Assembly (NCBI RefSeq): GCF_000519325.1
Contig: NZ_KI912613.1
Span: 2,091,755-2,143,304, forward strand
Source: Patulibacter minatonensis DSM 18081
Lineage (GTDB): Bacteria; Actinomycetota; Thermoleophilia; Solirubrobacterales; Solirubrobacteraceae
Reading direction: 5' to 3'
DNA length: 51,550 nt
Of the stretch, positions 8,329 through 16,995 are shown piece by piece. Under the pieces are notes generated by a model. The model was not told the origin of the DNA and made no database searches. It saw nothing but the letters and a program-made list of their open reading frames with translations. Each line of letters starts with the position of its first letter. Positions within the stretch are counted from its first letter, which is position 1. A program made the translations under genes and the position numbers.

Positions 8329-8490
8329 GCCGACCCCGGCCGCCGCGGACCCCGAGCGCTGCCGATCCCCGGCGCGGCCGACCCCGAGCGCGGCCGACCC
8401 CGAGCGCGACCGGCCCCCACCGCTGCCGGCCCCGGCCGCCGCGGACCCCCAGCGCTGCCGAACCCGAGCGCCGCGGCCGCCCACGCCAGG
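8329..8490. repeat. GC-rich low-complexity repeat (15-16 bp units inside a 96-bp duplication)
   Basis: Variants of CCGACCCCGAGCGCGG repeat through the stretch, and a 28-bp block starting GGCCGCCGCGGACCCC occurs at 8338 and again at 8434 with one mismatch. It sits in the 334-bp gene-free gap 8168-8501; apart from a run of eight C near 8306-8313 I see no gene or promoter there. Confidence 0.65.
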
Positions 8491-8501
8491 ACGACCCGGG
8501 G

Positions 8502-9581
8502 TCAGGTCCGGTCCCCGCCGGCGTGCCACGCCTCGACGAGCCCGGCGCACTGGAACGGCGACGCCCCGTGGATGCAGATCTCGTCGAGCCCGGCGTCGAG
8601 GTACTCGCGCAGCCGGCGGGCGACCTCCGCGGGGCTCCCGACCGCGGTGCTCGTCTCGATCCACTCGCGGGGCAGCGAGCGCGCGAGGTCGAGCATCTCG
8701 TGACGGTGCGCCTTCTGGTCGATCCCGGCGGTCCGCCGGCTCAGCTCCTCCATCACCGCCGGGTCCCACCCGTTGGCCTCGACGATGCGCCGCCCCACGC
8801 CGCCGAACCCGAGATGGCTGATGACCCGGGCGTGCACGACGGCCAGCTCCTCCTCCTCGGGGAGTCCCGGCGCGGCGATCACCGTCATGTACAGGCGGAG
8901 GCTGTCGGGGTCGCGGCCGATCTCCTCGCACGCAGCGCGCAGCCGGCCGACGATCGTGCGGGTGGCCTCGACGGTCAGCTCGGAGCCGAGCAGGACGCCG
9001 TCGAACGTCCGCGCGGCCATCGCGATGGCCTTCGGTCCCGGGACCCACGAGACGAGCACGAGCTCGGGCCGCGGCGCGGTCAGCGGGTCGGCCAGCCGGG
9101 CGCCGGTCATCACGCCGAGCGCCCCGTCGTGCTCGACGGTCTCGCCGTCCCACAGGCGCTTGACGACCGAGCAGTACTCCTCGAAGCCCTTCGAGTCGTA
9201 GTGCGGGAGCCCCTGGTGGCGCAGCAGCGCCGGGAGGCCGCGGGCGATCCCGAGCCGGAAGCGCGCCCCGAACGACTCCTGCAGGGTCGCGCCCATCGTC
9301 GCGGACATGATCGGTGCCCGGGCGCCGGCGTTGACCGACGCGGTGGCGATCGTGACGCGGGAGGTCCGCGCGGCGATCGCCCCGAGCAGCACCCCGGCGT
9401 CCTTCAGGTCGTAGCGCTCGGACAGCCACACGGTGCGGAACCCGAGCCGCTCGGCCTCCGCGGCCTCGTCCAGCGCGCGGGAAGGGTCCTTGACGCGGCC
9501 CGGCAGCAGGTAGATGCCGAGCTCGGGGATCAGCGGGAGGTCCGCCGAGGTGGCGGTCGCGCCGGCGTCCGCGGAGCTCAT
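8502..9581 (-). CDS. LLM-class (luciferase-like) flavin oxidoreductase, probably F420-dependent
   Basis: 359 residues with the TIM-barrel pattern of bacterial luciferase-like monooxygenases: LGIYLLPGRVKDP at the N terminus, AERLGFRTVWLSERYD, the barrel strand VTIATASVNAGARAP, RFRLGIARG, and the C-terminal VGSPAEVARRLREYLDAGLDEICIHGASPF. The layout is that of the F420-dependent subfamily found in actinobacteria (I think of the MSMEG_2249-like group). Its ATG overlaps the stop of the upstream phosphotransferase gene by 4 nt (ATGA), so the two are translationally coupled. Redox of a small organic compound is likely; the substrate cannot be read from sequence. Confidence 0.85.
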   Translation of the reverse strand: MSSADAGATATSADLPLIPELGIYLLPGRVKDPSRALDEAAEAERLGFRTVWLSERYDLKDAGVLLGAIAARTSRVTIATASVNAGARAPIMSATMGATLQESFGARFRLGIARGLPALLRHQGLPHYDSKGFEEYCSVVKRLWDGETVEHDGALGVMTGARLADPLTAPRPELVLVSWVPGPKAIAMAARTFDGVLLGSELTVEATRTIVGRLRAACEEIGRDPDSLRLYMTVIAAPGLPEEEELAVVHARVISHLGFGGVGRRIVEANGWDPAVMEELSRRTAGIDQKAHRHEMLDLARSLPREWIETSTAVGSPAEVARRLREYLDAGLDEICIHGASPFQCAGLVEAWHAGGDRT

Positions 9582-10702
9582 GCGCCCACCGCCCCGATGC
9601 TGTCCCAGTCGCCGACGGCGGTGAGGTTGCGCTCCAGGAGGGTCGCGAGGAAGTCGTGGACCCCGGGGGCGAGCTCCTGCTCCCCGCCCGCGGACACGAA
9701 CGCCACGGCGGCGGCGGTCTGGATCGCGCCGCTGAGGAGCTGGACGCGGTAGTCGGCCTCGACCGCCTCGAGGGGGTGGTCGCCGCCGTGCTCGCCGACG
9801 AGCTCGGCGTAGGCGGCCAGCAGCTCCCGCTCGTGCGCCCGCCGGTCGTCGACGGTCACCGATCCGGACAGGTAGTACGCGAGGTCGAAGACCGGGTTGC
9901 GCAGCCCGACGTTCTGCCAGTCGAGGATCAGCGCGCCGGCCGGCTCCTCGTCGCGGGTGAAGAGGACGTTGTCCGCCTTGACGTCGCCGTGGGTGAGCGC
10001 GAGCCGGTCCAAGGGGTGGGCGAAGAACCGCTCGGTCGCGGCCGGGAGGCGCTCGAGCAGCGCGATCGACGCGGCCGGGAGCCGATCGGCGAACCACCGT
10101 GCCGCGAGGCCGGCGCCCAGGCCCGTCGGCCCGCACCAGATCGCGGCCGAGTCGGACAGGCGGGTCAGCCAGGACGGCGCGGTCGCGGGGTCGAGGTCGG
10201 CGAACGCGGCGTGCAGGCCGGCGATCTCGCGGACGACCGCGTGGCTCTGGTCCAGGTCGCAGCCGCCGAGCTGGTCGCCCGGGTCGGTGGTCGCGCTCAG
10301 GTCGTCCATGACGAGGTTGATCCAGTCGATGTCGCCCTCGGCGAGGTGCGCGCGCGGGATCCGGCAGGCGCCGCGCGCGCCGACCTCGCGGTACGAGTGC
10401 AGTTCGTGCAGGTACAGCAGCGCGGCGATCGCGAACCCGTGCGCCCCCGGCTCCGTGGAGTGGAACTTGCAGATCAGGCTGTCGGGTGCCCCGGCGACCG
10501 GCTCCGCGTACGTGATCCGGACCCGGGCGGTGTCGCTGACCTTGCCGTCGCCGAACGGCTCGAGGTCGACGGCGGCGACCGGGGCGTCGAGCTCGGAGCC
10601 CCGGAGCACGGACGCGATCCAGGGTGCGGTGATCTGGTCGGTGCGGTCGAGACGTTCGGGGGCGGCGGCGTGGGCCTCCGCGGTGCGACGGGTGGAGCTC
10701 AT
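9578..10702 (-). CDS. Phosphotransferase family protein (APH/ecdysteroid-kinase-like)
   Basis: 374 residues. The kinase catalytic loop LTHGDVKADNVLF (HGDxxxxN) is followed by the metal-binding LILDWQNVG, the signature pair of aminoglycoside-phosphotransferase-like kinases. N-terminal lobe strands include LICKFHSTEPG. Start chosen at MSSTRRTAEAHAA (ATG at 10702), not the further upstream start in the same frame, which would run into the divergent promoter region. First gene of a two-gene operon with the LLM oxidoreductase. Such kinases next to LLM enzymes often belong to catabolic or detoxifying clusters; the substrate is not known. Confidence 0.8.
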   Translation of the reverse strand: MSSTRRTAEAHAAAPERLDRTDQITAPWIASVLRGSELDAPVAAVDLEPFGDGKVSDTARVRITYAEPVAGAPDSLICKFHSTEPGAHGFAIAALLYLHELHSYREVGARGACRIPRAHLAEGDIDWINLVMDDLSATTDPGDQLGGCDLDQSHAVVREIAGLHAAFADLDPATAPSWLTRLSDSAAIWCGPTGLGAGLAARWFADRLPAASIALLERLPAATERFFAHPLDRLALTHGDVKADNVLFTRDEEPAGALILDWQNVGLRNPVFDLAYYLSGSVTVDDRRAHERELLAAYAELVGEHGGDHPLEAVEADYRVQLLSGAIQTAAAVAFVSAGGEQELAPGVHDFLATLLERNLTAVGDWDSIGAVGA

Positions 10703-10767
10703 CGTCCCTCCGTGGGTCGGTGACGGGATGCGGCCAGCCTCGCCGCCGCCGGTGCGGGACGCCATGT

Positions 10768-10819
10768 CCGGACCACGCAGACCTGCCGCTCCCGGATTGC
10801 GCACTTCCGGGTGGTCCGG
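10768..10819. promoter_or_regulatory. Inverted repeats in a divergent promoter, candidate PucR-type operator
   Basis: CCGGACCAC (10768-10776) pairs with GTGGTCCGG (10811-10819), and inside it CCCGGA (10791-10796) pairs with TCCGGG (10806-10811). They lie between the divergent phosphotransferase and regulator genes, where an operator for the regulator would be expected. Confidence 0.4.
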
Positions 10820-10856
10820 GGCCGGATCCCGCCCGATGACCGGTCGCCGGGCGAGC

Positions 10857-10862
10857 TAGTGT
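10857..10862 (+). promoter_or_regulatory. Candidate -10 box of the PucR-type gene (leaderless)
   Basis: TAGTGT ends 6 nt before the ATG at 10869; no Shine-Dalgarno sequence fits in between. Confidence 0.5.
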
Positions 10863-10868
10863 CGCTCG

Positions 10869-12362
10869 ATGCGCACGGACGTCGGGACGCCTGGCCGGTC
10901 GGAGGTCGCCGAGGAGCACATCCGGCGCCTCGCCGGCGAGCTCCTGCCGGACGCCGAGCGGATCGCCCTCGAGGTCGTGGCGCCCGTCCTCGTGGAGGTC
11001 CCGGAGGTCGCACCGGCCGGGCCGTCGGTGGCCGAGCGCAGCACCCATCAGAACATCGCGGCGATGCTGGCGACGCTCGCCGGCGGCCTGGACCCGACGG
11101 CGTTCGCCCCGCCGCCGGCGACGCTCGACCTCGTCCTCCGGATCGTCGACCACGGGGGCGACCTCGACGCGGTGCTGCGGGGCTACCGGGTCGGGCACCG
11201 GCGCTTCTGGGAGCTGTGGGCCGAGCACGCGGGCCGCGGCGTCGAGGACCGCGACGAGCTGCAGGCGGTGCTCGGTGCGTCCTCGTCGACCGTCTTCGCG
11301 CTGTTCGACTCGGTGCTGGCGGGCGTGGTCGCGTTCCATCGCGCGGAACTGGAGCGCCGCGCCGCCGCGGAGCCGCGCCACGGCTCCCGGGCGGCGGCCG
11401 TCGAGGCGGTCCTGGCCGGGGGGCCGGTCGACCTCGACAGCACGAGCACCGTGCTCGGGTACGACCTCCGTGGCCATCACGTGGCGGTGGTCGTGGCGCC
11501 GGTGGACGTCGGCGACGGTGGCGGTGGGATCGGCGACGGTCTCGATGCCGACCGCGGTGTCGGCATCGACCGCGGCGCCGGTGTCGGCCGCGCCGCCGGT
11601 GTCGGCCGTAGTGGCGGCATCGACCGCGGCGCCGGTGTCGGCGGCGGCGCCGGTCGCGCGGCCGAGGATCTCGCCGCGCGGCTCGGCCGGCCGCGCACGC
11701 TGATGCACCCGGTGGGTGACGGGACGGTCCTGGCGTGGTTCGGGTGGTCGGGCACGCCGGACGAGGAGGTGCTGGCGGGGGCTGCGAGGCTCGGGGCGGC
11801 GGACGGCAGGGTCGCCGCAGGCGGCGGCCCGAGGCCGGGCGGCGGGTCGGCCGCGGGCGGCGGCGGGACGCGCGGCGACGGGGTGTCGGGCGGCGGGTCG
11901 GCCGGAGGCGGTGTGACGTCCGCGCCCGCGGATGTCGTGATCGCGCTCGGCGAGCCGGGGCAGGGGCTCGACGGGCTGCGGCGGAGCCACGAGCAGGCCC
12001 TCGAGGCGCTGCGGGTCCGGCGGATGCGGGCGGATCCGCGTCCCGGCGTCGTCCGGCACCGCGACGTCGCGCTGGCGGCGATCCTGTGCGCCGACCCCGA
12101 GCGGGCACGGACGTTCGCGACGGCGTGCCTCGGCGCGCTGGCCGCCGACGACGGGAACACCGCCCGGCTGCGCGACACGCTGCGCACCTTCTACGCCTGC
12201 GGGCAGAACAAGGCCCGGACCGCCGAGCTCCTCTTCGTGCACCAGCGGACGGTCTCCTACCGCATGGCCCGCGCCGCGAGCCTCCTGGTCCGCGACGTCG
12301 AAGGCGACGCCGCCGACCTGCAGGCCGCGCTGCTCGTGCTGGAGACGCTCGGGGCGGGGTGA
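10869..12362 (+). CDS. PucR-family transcriptional regulator with two Gly-rich insertions
   Basis: 497 residues. The N-terminal helical region (about 10-165) looks like the RsbRD-N-type domain common in actinobacterial PucR regulators. The C-terminal HTH_30 domain is clear: LRTFYACGQNKARTAELLFVHQRTVSYRMARA (about 435-467), then a helix ending the protein. The middle GGDEF-like domain is interrupted by a Gly-rich insertion (about residues 215-262) made of imperfect GIDRGAGVG repeats and by a second Gly/Ala stretch (about 315-355). The nucleotide sequence there is a tandem repeat (11550-11650), so length variation is likely. Divergent from the LLM/phosphotransferase pair, which it probably controls. 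Confidence 0.8.
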   Translation: MRTDVGTPGRSEVAEEHIRRLAGELLPDAERIALEVVAPVLVEVPEVAPAGPSVAERSTHQNIAAMLATLAGGLDPTAFAPPPATLDLVLRIVDHGGDLDAVLRGYRVGHRRFWELWAEHAGRGVEDRDELQAVLGASSSTVFALFDSVLAGVVAFHRAELERRAAAEPRHGSRAAAVEAVLAGGPVDLDSTSTVLGYDLRGHHVAVVVAPVDVGDGGGGIGDGLDADRGVGIDRGAGVGRAAGVGRSGGIDRGAGVGGGAGRAAEDLAARLGRPRTLMHPVGDGTVLAWFGWSGTPDEEVLAGAARLGAADGRVAAGGGPRPGGGSAAGGGGTRGDGVSGGGSAGGGVTSAPADVVIALGEPGQGLDGLRRSHEQALEALRVRRMRADPRPGVVRHRDVALAAILCADPERARTFATACLGALAADDGNTARLRDTLRTFYACGQNKARTAELLFVHQRTVSYRMARAASLLVRDVEGDAADLQAALLVLETLGAG

Positions 12363-12396
12363 GGGTCCCGGCGCAGGTCGGTGGTGACGGCGGGCG

Positions 12397-12506
12397 GGGA
12401 CGTGGTCGACCTTCGGGCCCTGGGAGCGTCCGAACCGCGACCGCGCCGCGACGGCCCGGGACGTGGTCGACCTTCGGCCCCTGGGAGCGTCCGAACCGCG
12501 ACCACG
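12397..12506. repeat. Two-copy tandem hairpin repeat, period 61 bp, at the 3' ends of two converging genes
   Basis: Copies begin at 12397 and 12458 (GGGACGTGGTCGACCTTCGG) and run about 49 bp each with one or two differences. Each folds with an outer stem GGTCG/CGACC and an inner stem TTCGG/CCGAA separated by three-base internal loops. It lies between the stops of the PucR gene and the nitrate reductase gene and may serve as a two-way terminator. Confidence 0.8.
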
Positions 12507-12514
12507 TCGCCCGC

Positions 12515-15500
12515 CTACCCCGCCGTCACCGTCGCCGCCTCGCTCGCCAGGAGCGCCTCGACCTGGGTCGCGCAGCCGCCGCAGCCGCCCGAGGCGCCGG
12601 TCGCGCCCTTGACGTCGGCGACGGTGCAGCAGCCGCCGGCGATCGCCCCGCGGATGGTGCCCGCCGTGACCTGGTTGCACGAGCAGACGAGCTTCGCGTC
12701 CGGGACGGCGCGGGGCTCGCCGGGGCCGCCGACGAGGGAGTCGAGCACCTCGTCCGGCACGAGCTCGCCGCCGACGCCGACCGGGCCGCCCGCGGTCAGC
12801 TCCGTGAGCTCGGGGGCGAGGGACAGGTCGCCGAGGAGGACCGCGCCGGCCAGCCGGCCCTCGCGGAGCGCGAGCCGGCGATAGTTCCCGCGGCGGGTGT
12901 CGACGGAGATCACCTCGTCGACGTCGTCGTCGTCCGTGTCCTCCCACGGGCTGCCGCACGCGAAGAGGTCGATGCCGACGACCTTCAGCGTCGTCGCGAG
13001 CGGGCTGCCCTGGTAGCCCGCCGGGACGCCGGCGATCGTCGCGCCGGCCGTGCGGGCCTGGGCGGCGATCGGGGGCCACAGGCCATAGACGACGCCCCGG
13101 TGCTGGGCGCACTCGCCGATCGCCCAGACGTTCGGCGCGCTGGTGCGCAGCTCGTCGTCGACGACGATCGCGTGGTCGCAGGTGATCCCCGAGCGCTTCG
13201 CGACGCGGAGCTCCGGGCGGATCCCGGTGGCGACGACGACGAGGTCGGACGCGAGCTCGTCCCCGTCGGCGAAGCGCACGCCGGTGACCTTCCTGCCGCC
13301 GACGATCCGGTCGGTCTGCTGCTCGAACATGAGCTGGATCCCGAGCTCGCGGATCCGACGCTCCAGCAGGCGCGCGGCGCCGCGGTCGAGCTGGCGCTCC
13401 ATCAGGCGGTTGCCGCGGTGGACGATCGTGACCGACGCGCCGTGCTCGGCCAGGCCGGCCGCGGCCTCGAGGCCCAGCAGGCCACCGCCGATGACGGTCG
13501 CCATCGCGCCGCGCTGCACCATCCGGTTCAGCCGGCCGGCGTCGGCGCGGGTGCGGAACGCGACGACGCCCGGGAGGTCGAGTCCGAGGATCGGCGGGGT
13601 CGCGGGCTGCGAGCCGGTGCAGATGACCGCACGGTCGTACGGGATCCGCTCGCCGCTCTCGAGGACGACCTCACGGGCGTCGGTGTCGAGCCGGTGGACC
13701 CAGGTGGCCAGGCGCAGGTCGATGTCGTGCGCCGAGTACCACTCCTGCGGGCGCAGGCTGACGTCCTCGCGCGGGTCGGGCGTGATCAGGTGCGACACCC
13801 GCACCCGGTCGTACGGCGCGTCGGCCTCGCCGCAGAGGATCGTGACGTCCCAGTGCGCCGAGGGCCGGTGCGCGAACGCCGCCTCGACGACGGCGATCGA
13901 CGCCATCCCGCCGCCGACGATCACGAGGCGCTCGCGGCGGGGACCGGGGCGGTCGCCGTGCCGGACGTGGTCCGCGTCGTCGCCGGAATCGCCGTCGCCG
14001 CCGGAGCCGCGCCCGCCGCGCTCGGACCGGTCGCGGCCGTCGTCACCGGCGCCCCAGTCACTCGTCGCCCGTGGCGGCACCGCGGCGACGAGCGCCTCGA
14101 CGCGGACCGCCATCGCCTTCAGCTCCGGCTGGCGCGAGACCGGGTCCGTCGCGTCGTGGGCCAGCGCGTTCAGCTGGCCGTCACCGGCCGGGGCGTGCAG
14201 CGCGCCCCAGTGGAAGGGGGCGAAGGCCACGCCGGGACGGATGCCACCGCCGCGCAGCGCCCCGTCGGTCGCGCGACGCCCGCGGTCCCGGTCCTCGGCC
14301 TGCGCCGGACCGCCGTCGCCGGGCGCATCGCCGGCGTTGCCGCCCAGCACCTTCGCCTGCACGATGGCCTCCCCGCGCCGCGACACCAGTCGCACCCGCT
14401 CGCCGTCCGCGACGCCGGCGCGGCGCGCGTCCTCGGGGTGCAGCTCGACGAACGGCCGCGGGTCGGCGGCCAGGAGCTCCGGCGACTTGCCGGTGCGGGT
14501 CATCGTGTGCCACTGCCCGCCGACGCGGCCGGTGGTGAGGAGCAGCGGGTGGTCGTCGTCGGTGGTCTCGGCGACGCCGCCATCGTCGAGCCGCCCGAGG
14601 CGAGCGCGGCCGGACGGGGTCGGGAAGACGTTGCCCGGGTAGAGCCGCGGGCTGTGGTGGTCGCGGTCGACATCCGCCCGCTCCGCGTCCTCCGCCGTGA
14701 ACGGCCACCGGACGCTCCCGTCCCGGCCCAGGCGACCGTGCGTGATGCCGGTCTGGTCGCACACGCGGCCGGCGGTCAGGCCGACGAACTCGGCGTGCAC
14801 GGCGGCGGCGTCGGGCCAGGCGAAGTGCTCGGCCCAGCCCATCGCGGCGCCGAGCTTCGCGAGGATCCGCCAGTCCGGCAGCGCGAGGCCGGGCGGGTCG
14901 ACCGCCTTGCGCATGAGGGTCACGCGGCGCTCGGAGCTCGTGGTCGTGCCGGCCTTCTCCGGCCACTGCGCGGCGGGGAGGACGAGGTCGGCGACGGCCG
15001 TGGTCTCGGTCGGGTGGTACGCGTCCTGGACGACGACGAGCTCCGCACGGCGCAGCGCCTCGTGGACCTTCGCGCTGTGCGGGAGCGAGACGGCGGGGTT
15101 CGTCGCCATGATCCAGACGGCCTTGACGGTGCCGTCGTGGAGGGCGTCGATCAGGTCGGTAGCGACGAGGCCGGGACGATCGCTGACGCCGGCGGCCGTC
15201 TGCGGCAGGCGCCAGTAGGTGTTCAGGGTCTCGCGGTCCTCGGCGACGGTCGCGTTGCGGTAGCCGGGCAGGAAGGTCGACAGCCCGCCGACCTCGCGGC
15301 CGCCCATCGCGTTGGGCTGGCCGGTCAGGGACAACGGGCCGGCGCCGGGGCGACCGACGTGGCCGGTCGCCAGGCAGAGCGCGTGCAGCGCGCGGTTCTT
15401 GTCGGTGCCGACGACCGACTGGTTGGCACCCATCGTCCAGCAGGTCATCGCCGCACCGGCGGTCGCGAACTGGCGGGCGGCGTCCTCGATCAGCTCCTGC

Positions 15501-16333
15501 GGCACGCCGGAGACCTCGGCGGCGCGCTCGGGCGGCCACGCGTCGGCCTGCACGCGGAGCTCGTCCCAGCCCTCGGTGTGGTCGGCGAGGAAGCGGTCGT
15601 CCGTCAGGCCGTCGCGCTCGATCACGTGCAGCATCCCGAGCAGCAGCGGGATGTCGCCGCCCGGCCTGACGGGCAGGTGGAGGTCGGCCTGCTGCGCCGT
15701 CGGGGTGCTGCGCGGGTCGACGACGATCACCTGGCAGGGCGGTCGGTCGGTCCGCTCCTGGGCGCGCTTGATCCGCTGCCACACGATCGGGTGGCACGTC
15801 GCCGCGTTCGAGCCGAGCAGCAGGATGCAGTCGGCCTCGTCGAGGTCGTCGTAGCTCGGGAGCGGGCCGTCGGACCCGAACGTGGCCTTGTAGCCGGCGA
15901 CCGCCGAGCTCATGCAGAGGCGCGAGTTCGAGTCGACCGTGTTCGTGCCGATGAAGCCCTTGGCGAGCTTGTTGACGACGTAGTAGTCCTCCGTCATCAG
16001 CTGGCCGGAGACGTAGAACGCCACCGCCTCGGGGCCGTGCTCGTCGACGATGGCCCGCAGGCGATCGCCCGCCCAGCCGAGGGCCTCGTCCCAGCCGAGG
16101 TCCTGCCACGGGCCGTCGGGGTGCTCGCGGCGGCGGGGCGTCGTCGCGCGGTCGCGGGAGTGGAGCGCGCCGGGGAGCGCCAGCGGCTTCGCGCACGTGC
16201 GACCGCGGTTGACCGGGTGGTCCTCGTCGCCCTCGACGCGCACCAGCCGTCCGCGCTGGACGGTGGCCTTCAGGCCACAGCCGACCCCGCAGTACGGGCA
16301 GGCGGTCCGGACCGTGCGCTCCGTGGGCGTCAC
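12515..16333 (-). CDS. nasC: Fused assimilatory nitrate reductase: molybdopterin catalytic subunit plus FAD/[2Fe-2S] electron-transfer subunit
   Basis: 1272 residues from a GTG that overlaps the nirD stop (GTGA). Residues 1-770 are a bis-MGD nitrate reductase of NasC/NarB type: [4Fe-4S] ligands C12, C15, C19 and C47 (CPYCGVGC, GRTCAKP), then MTEDYYVVNKL, GSNAATCHPIVW, GTDKNRALH and the C-terminal molydopterin-binding barrel. A hydrophilic Gly/Asp/Arg linker (about 770-800) leads to an FAD/NAD-binding pyridine nucleotide-disulfide reductase module like NasB or the NirB N terminus (VIVGGGMASIAVVEAAF near 800, VIGGGLLGLEAAAGLAEHG in the NAD fold), and the C terminus carries a BFD-type [2Fe-2S] domain (CSCNQV near 1214, later GGCGGCA). 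One chain could therefore take electrons from NAD(P)H and reduce nitrate. Last gene of the nitrate operon. Confidence 0.9.
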   Translation of the reverse strand: MTPTERTVRTACPYCGVGCGLKATVQRGRLVRVEGDEDHPVNRGRTCAKPLALPGALHSRDRATTPRRREHPDGPWQDLGWDEALGWAGDRLRAIVDEHGPEAVAFYVSGQLMTEDYYVVNKLAKGFIGTNTVDSNSRLCMSSAVAGYKATFGSDGPLPSYDDLDEADCILLLGSNAATCHPIVWQRIKRAQERTDRPPCQVIVVDPRSTPTAQQADLHLPVRPGGDIPLLLGMLHVIERDGLTDDRFLADHTEGWDELRVQADAWPPERAAEVSGVPQELIEDAARQFATAGAAMTCWTMGANQSVVGTDKNRALHALCLATGHVGRPGAGPLSLTGQPNAMGGREVGGLSTFLPGYRNATVAEDRETLNTYWRLPQTAAGVSDRPGLVATDLIDALHDGTVKAVWIMATNPAVSLPHSAKVHEALRRAELVVVQDAYHPTETTAVADLVLPAAQWPEKAGTTTSSERRVTLMRKAVDPPGLALPDWRILAKLGAAMGWAEHFAWPDAAAVHAEFVGLTAGRVCDQTGITHGRLGRDGSVRWPFTAEDAERADVDRDHHSPRLYPGNVFPTPSGRARLGRLDDGGVAETTDDDHPLLLTTGRVGGQWHTMTRTGKSPELLAADPRPFVELHPEDARRAGVADGERVRLVSRRGEAIVQAKVLGGNAGDAPGDGGPAQAEDRDRGRRATDGALRGGGIRPGVAFAPFHWGALHAPAGDGQLNALAHDATDPVSRQPELKAMAVRVEALVAAVPPRATSDWGAGDDGRDRSERGGRGSGGDGDSGDDADHVRHGDRPGPRRERLVIVGGGMASIAVVEAAFAHRPSAHWDVTILCGEADAPYDRVRVSHLITPDPREDVSLRPQEWYSAHDIDLRLATWVHRLDTDAREVVLESGERIPYDRAVICTGSQPATPPILGLDLPGVVAFRTRADAGRLNRMVQRGAMATVIGGGLLGLEAAAGLAEHGASVTIVHRGNRLMERQLDRGAARLLERRIRELGIQLMFEQQTDRIVGGRKVTGVRFADGDELASDLVVVATGIRPELRVAKRSGITCDHAIVVDDELRTSAPNVWAIGECAQHRGVVYGLWPPIAAQARTAGATIAGVPAGYQGSPLATTLKVVGIDLFACGSPWEDTDDDDVDEVISVDTRRGNYRRLALREGRLAGAVLLGDLSLAPELTELTAGGPVGVGGELVPDEVLDSLVGGPGEPRAVPDAKLVCSCNQVTAGTIRGAIAGGCCTVADVKGATGASGGCGGCATQVEALLASEAATVTAG

Positions 16334-16995
16334 GCGGCCGCCGACGACGCGGACCGCGACACGGACGCGTCGCCCGGGGACGCGGCCCCCTCCGCCGCGG
16401 CCGCCGGGGAGGCCTCCGACCGCGGCGTCGCGACGTCGGCCGTCGGAGCGGTCCGTGCCGCCACCGTCGCGGGCCGCGAAGCGACGAACGGGTTGGCGTC
16501 GCCTTTGGGGGAGGCGGCGATCTGCTCGCCGATCGCGCCGGCGGTCACGCGCGGTGCGGGCGCCGCGGCCTCGCCCGCACCCTCCGCGACCCGGACCCAC
16601 AGGCGGTCGTTCTCGACCAGGACGTCGTGGATCGGCACGACGGTGTCGTCGCCCTGGACCTCGCCGGTGGTGAGGTCCAGGCGCCAGTTGTGGAGCGGGC
16701 ACGTGACGCACCCGTCGGCGACGAGGCCGTCGGACAGCGGGCCGCCCTTGTGCGGGCACGCGGCGTCGGTGGCCGAGAAGCCGGTCGGCAGGCGGAAGAC
16801 GGCGACGCGGCGGCCGCCGACCGTGGCGTCGCGTCCCTCGAGCATCGGGATGTCGTGGACGGAGCCGACGTCGGTGAACCCGGCGGCGGCGAGCGTCGCG
16901 GCGTCGGCGATCCCGACCATCGTCGACCGGTGGGCGGTAGCGCCGCCGGCCTCGGCGACGGCGGAGCGGGCGGTGGTGGTCGTGAGGTCAGACAT
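16330..16995 (-). CDS. nirD: Nitrite reductase [NAD(P)H] small subunit with a C-terminal extension
   Basis: 221 residues; NirD proteins are usually about 110. The Rieske-like domain (about 25-140) has the ligand set CPHKGGPL and CPLHNW, and the strands IPMLEGRDATVGGRRVAVFRL and DRLWVRV. The last 80 or so residues are an Ala/Pro/Ser-rich tail without a recognisable fold. The start overlaps nirB by 8 nt and the stop overlaps the GTG of the nitrate reductase. Works with NirB to reduce nitrite to ammonium in the cytoplasm. Confidence 0.9.
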   Translation of the reverse strand: MSDLTTTTARSAVAEAGGATAHRSTMVGIADAATLAAAGFTDVGSVHDIPMLEGRDATVGGRRVAVFRLPTGFSATDAACPHKGGPLSDGLVADGCVTCPLHNWRLDLTTGEVQGDDTVVPIHDVLVENDRLWVRVAEGAGEAAAPAPRVTAGAIGEQIAASPKGDANPFVASRPATVAARTAPTADVATPRSEASPAAAAEGAASPGDASVSRSASSAAA

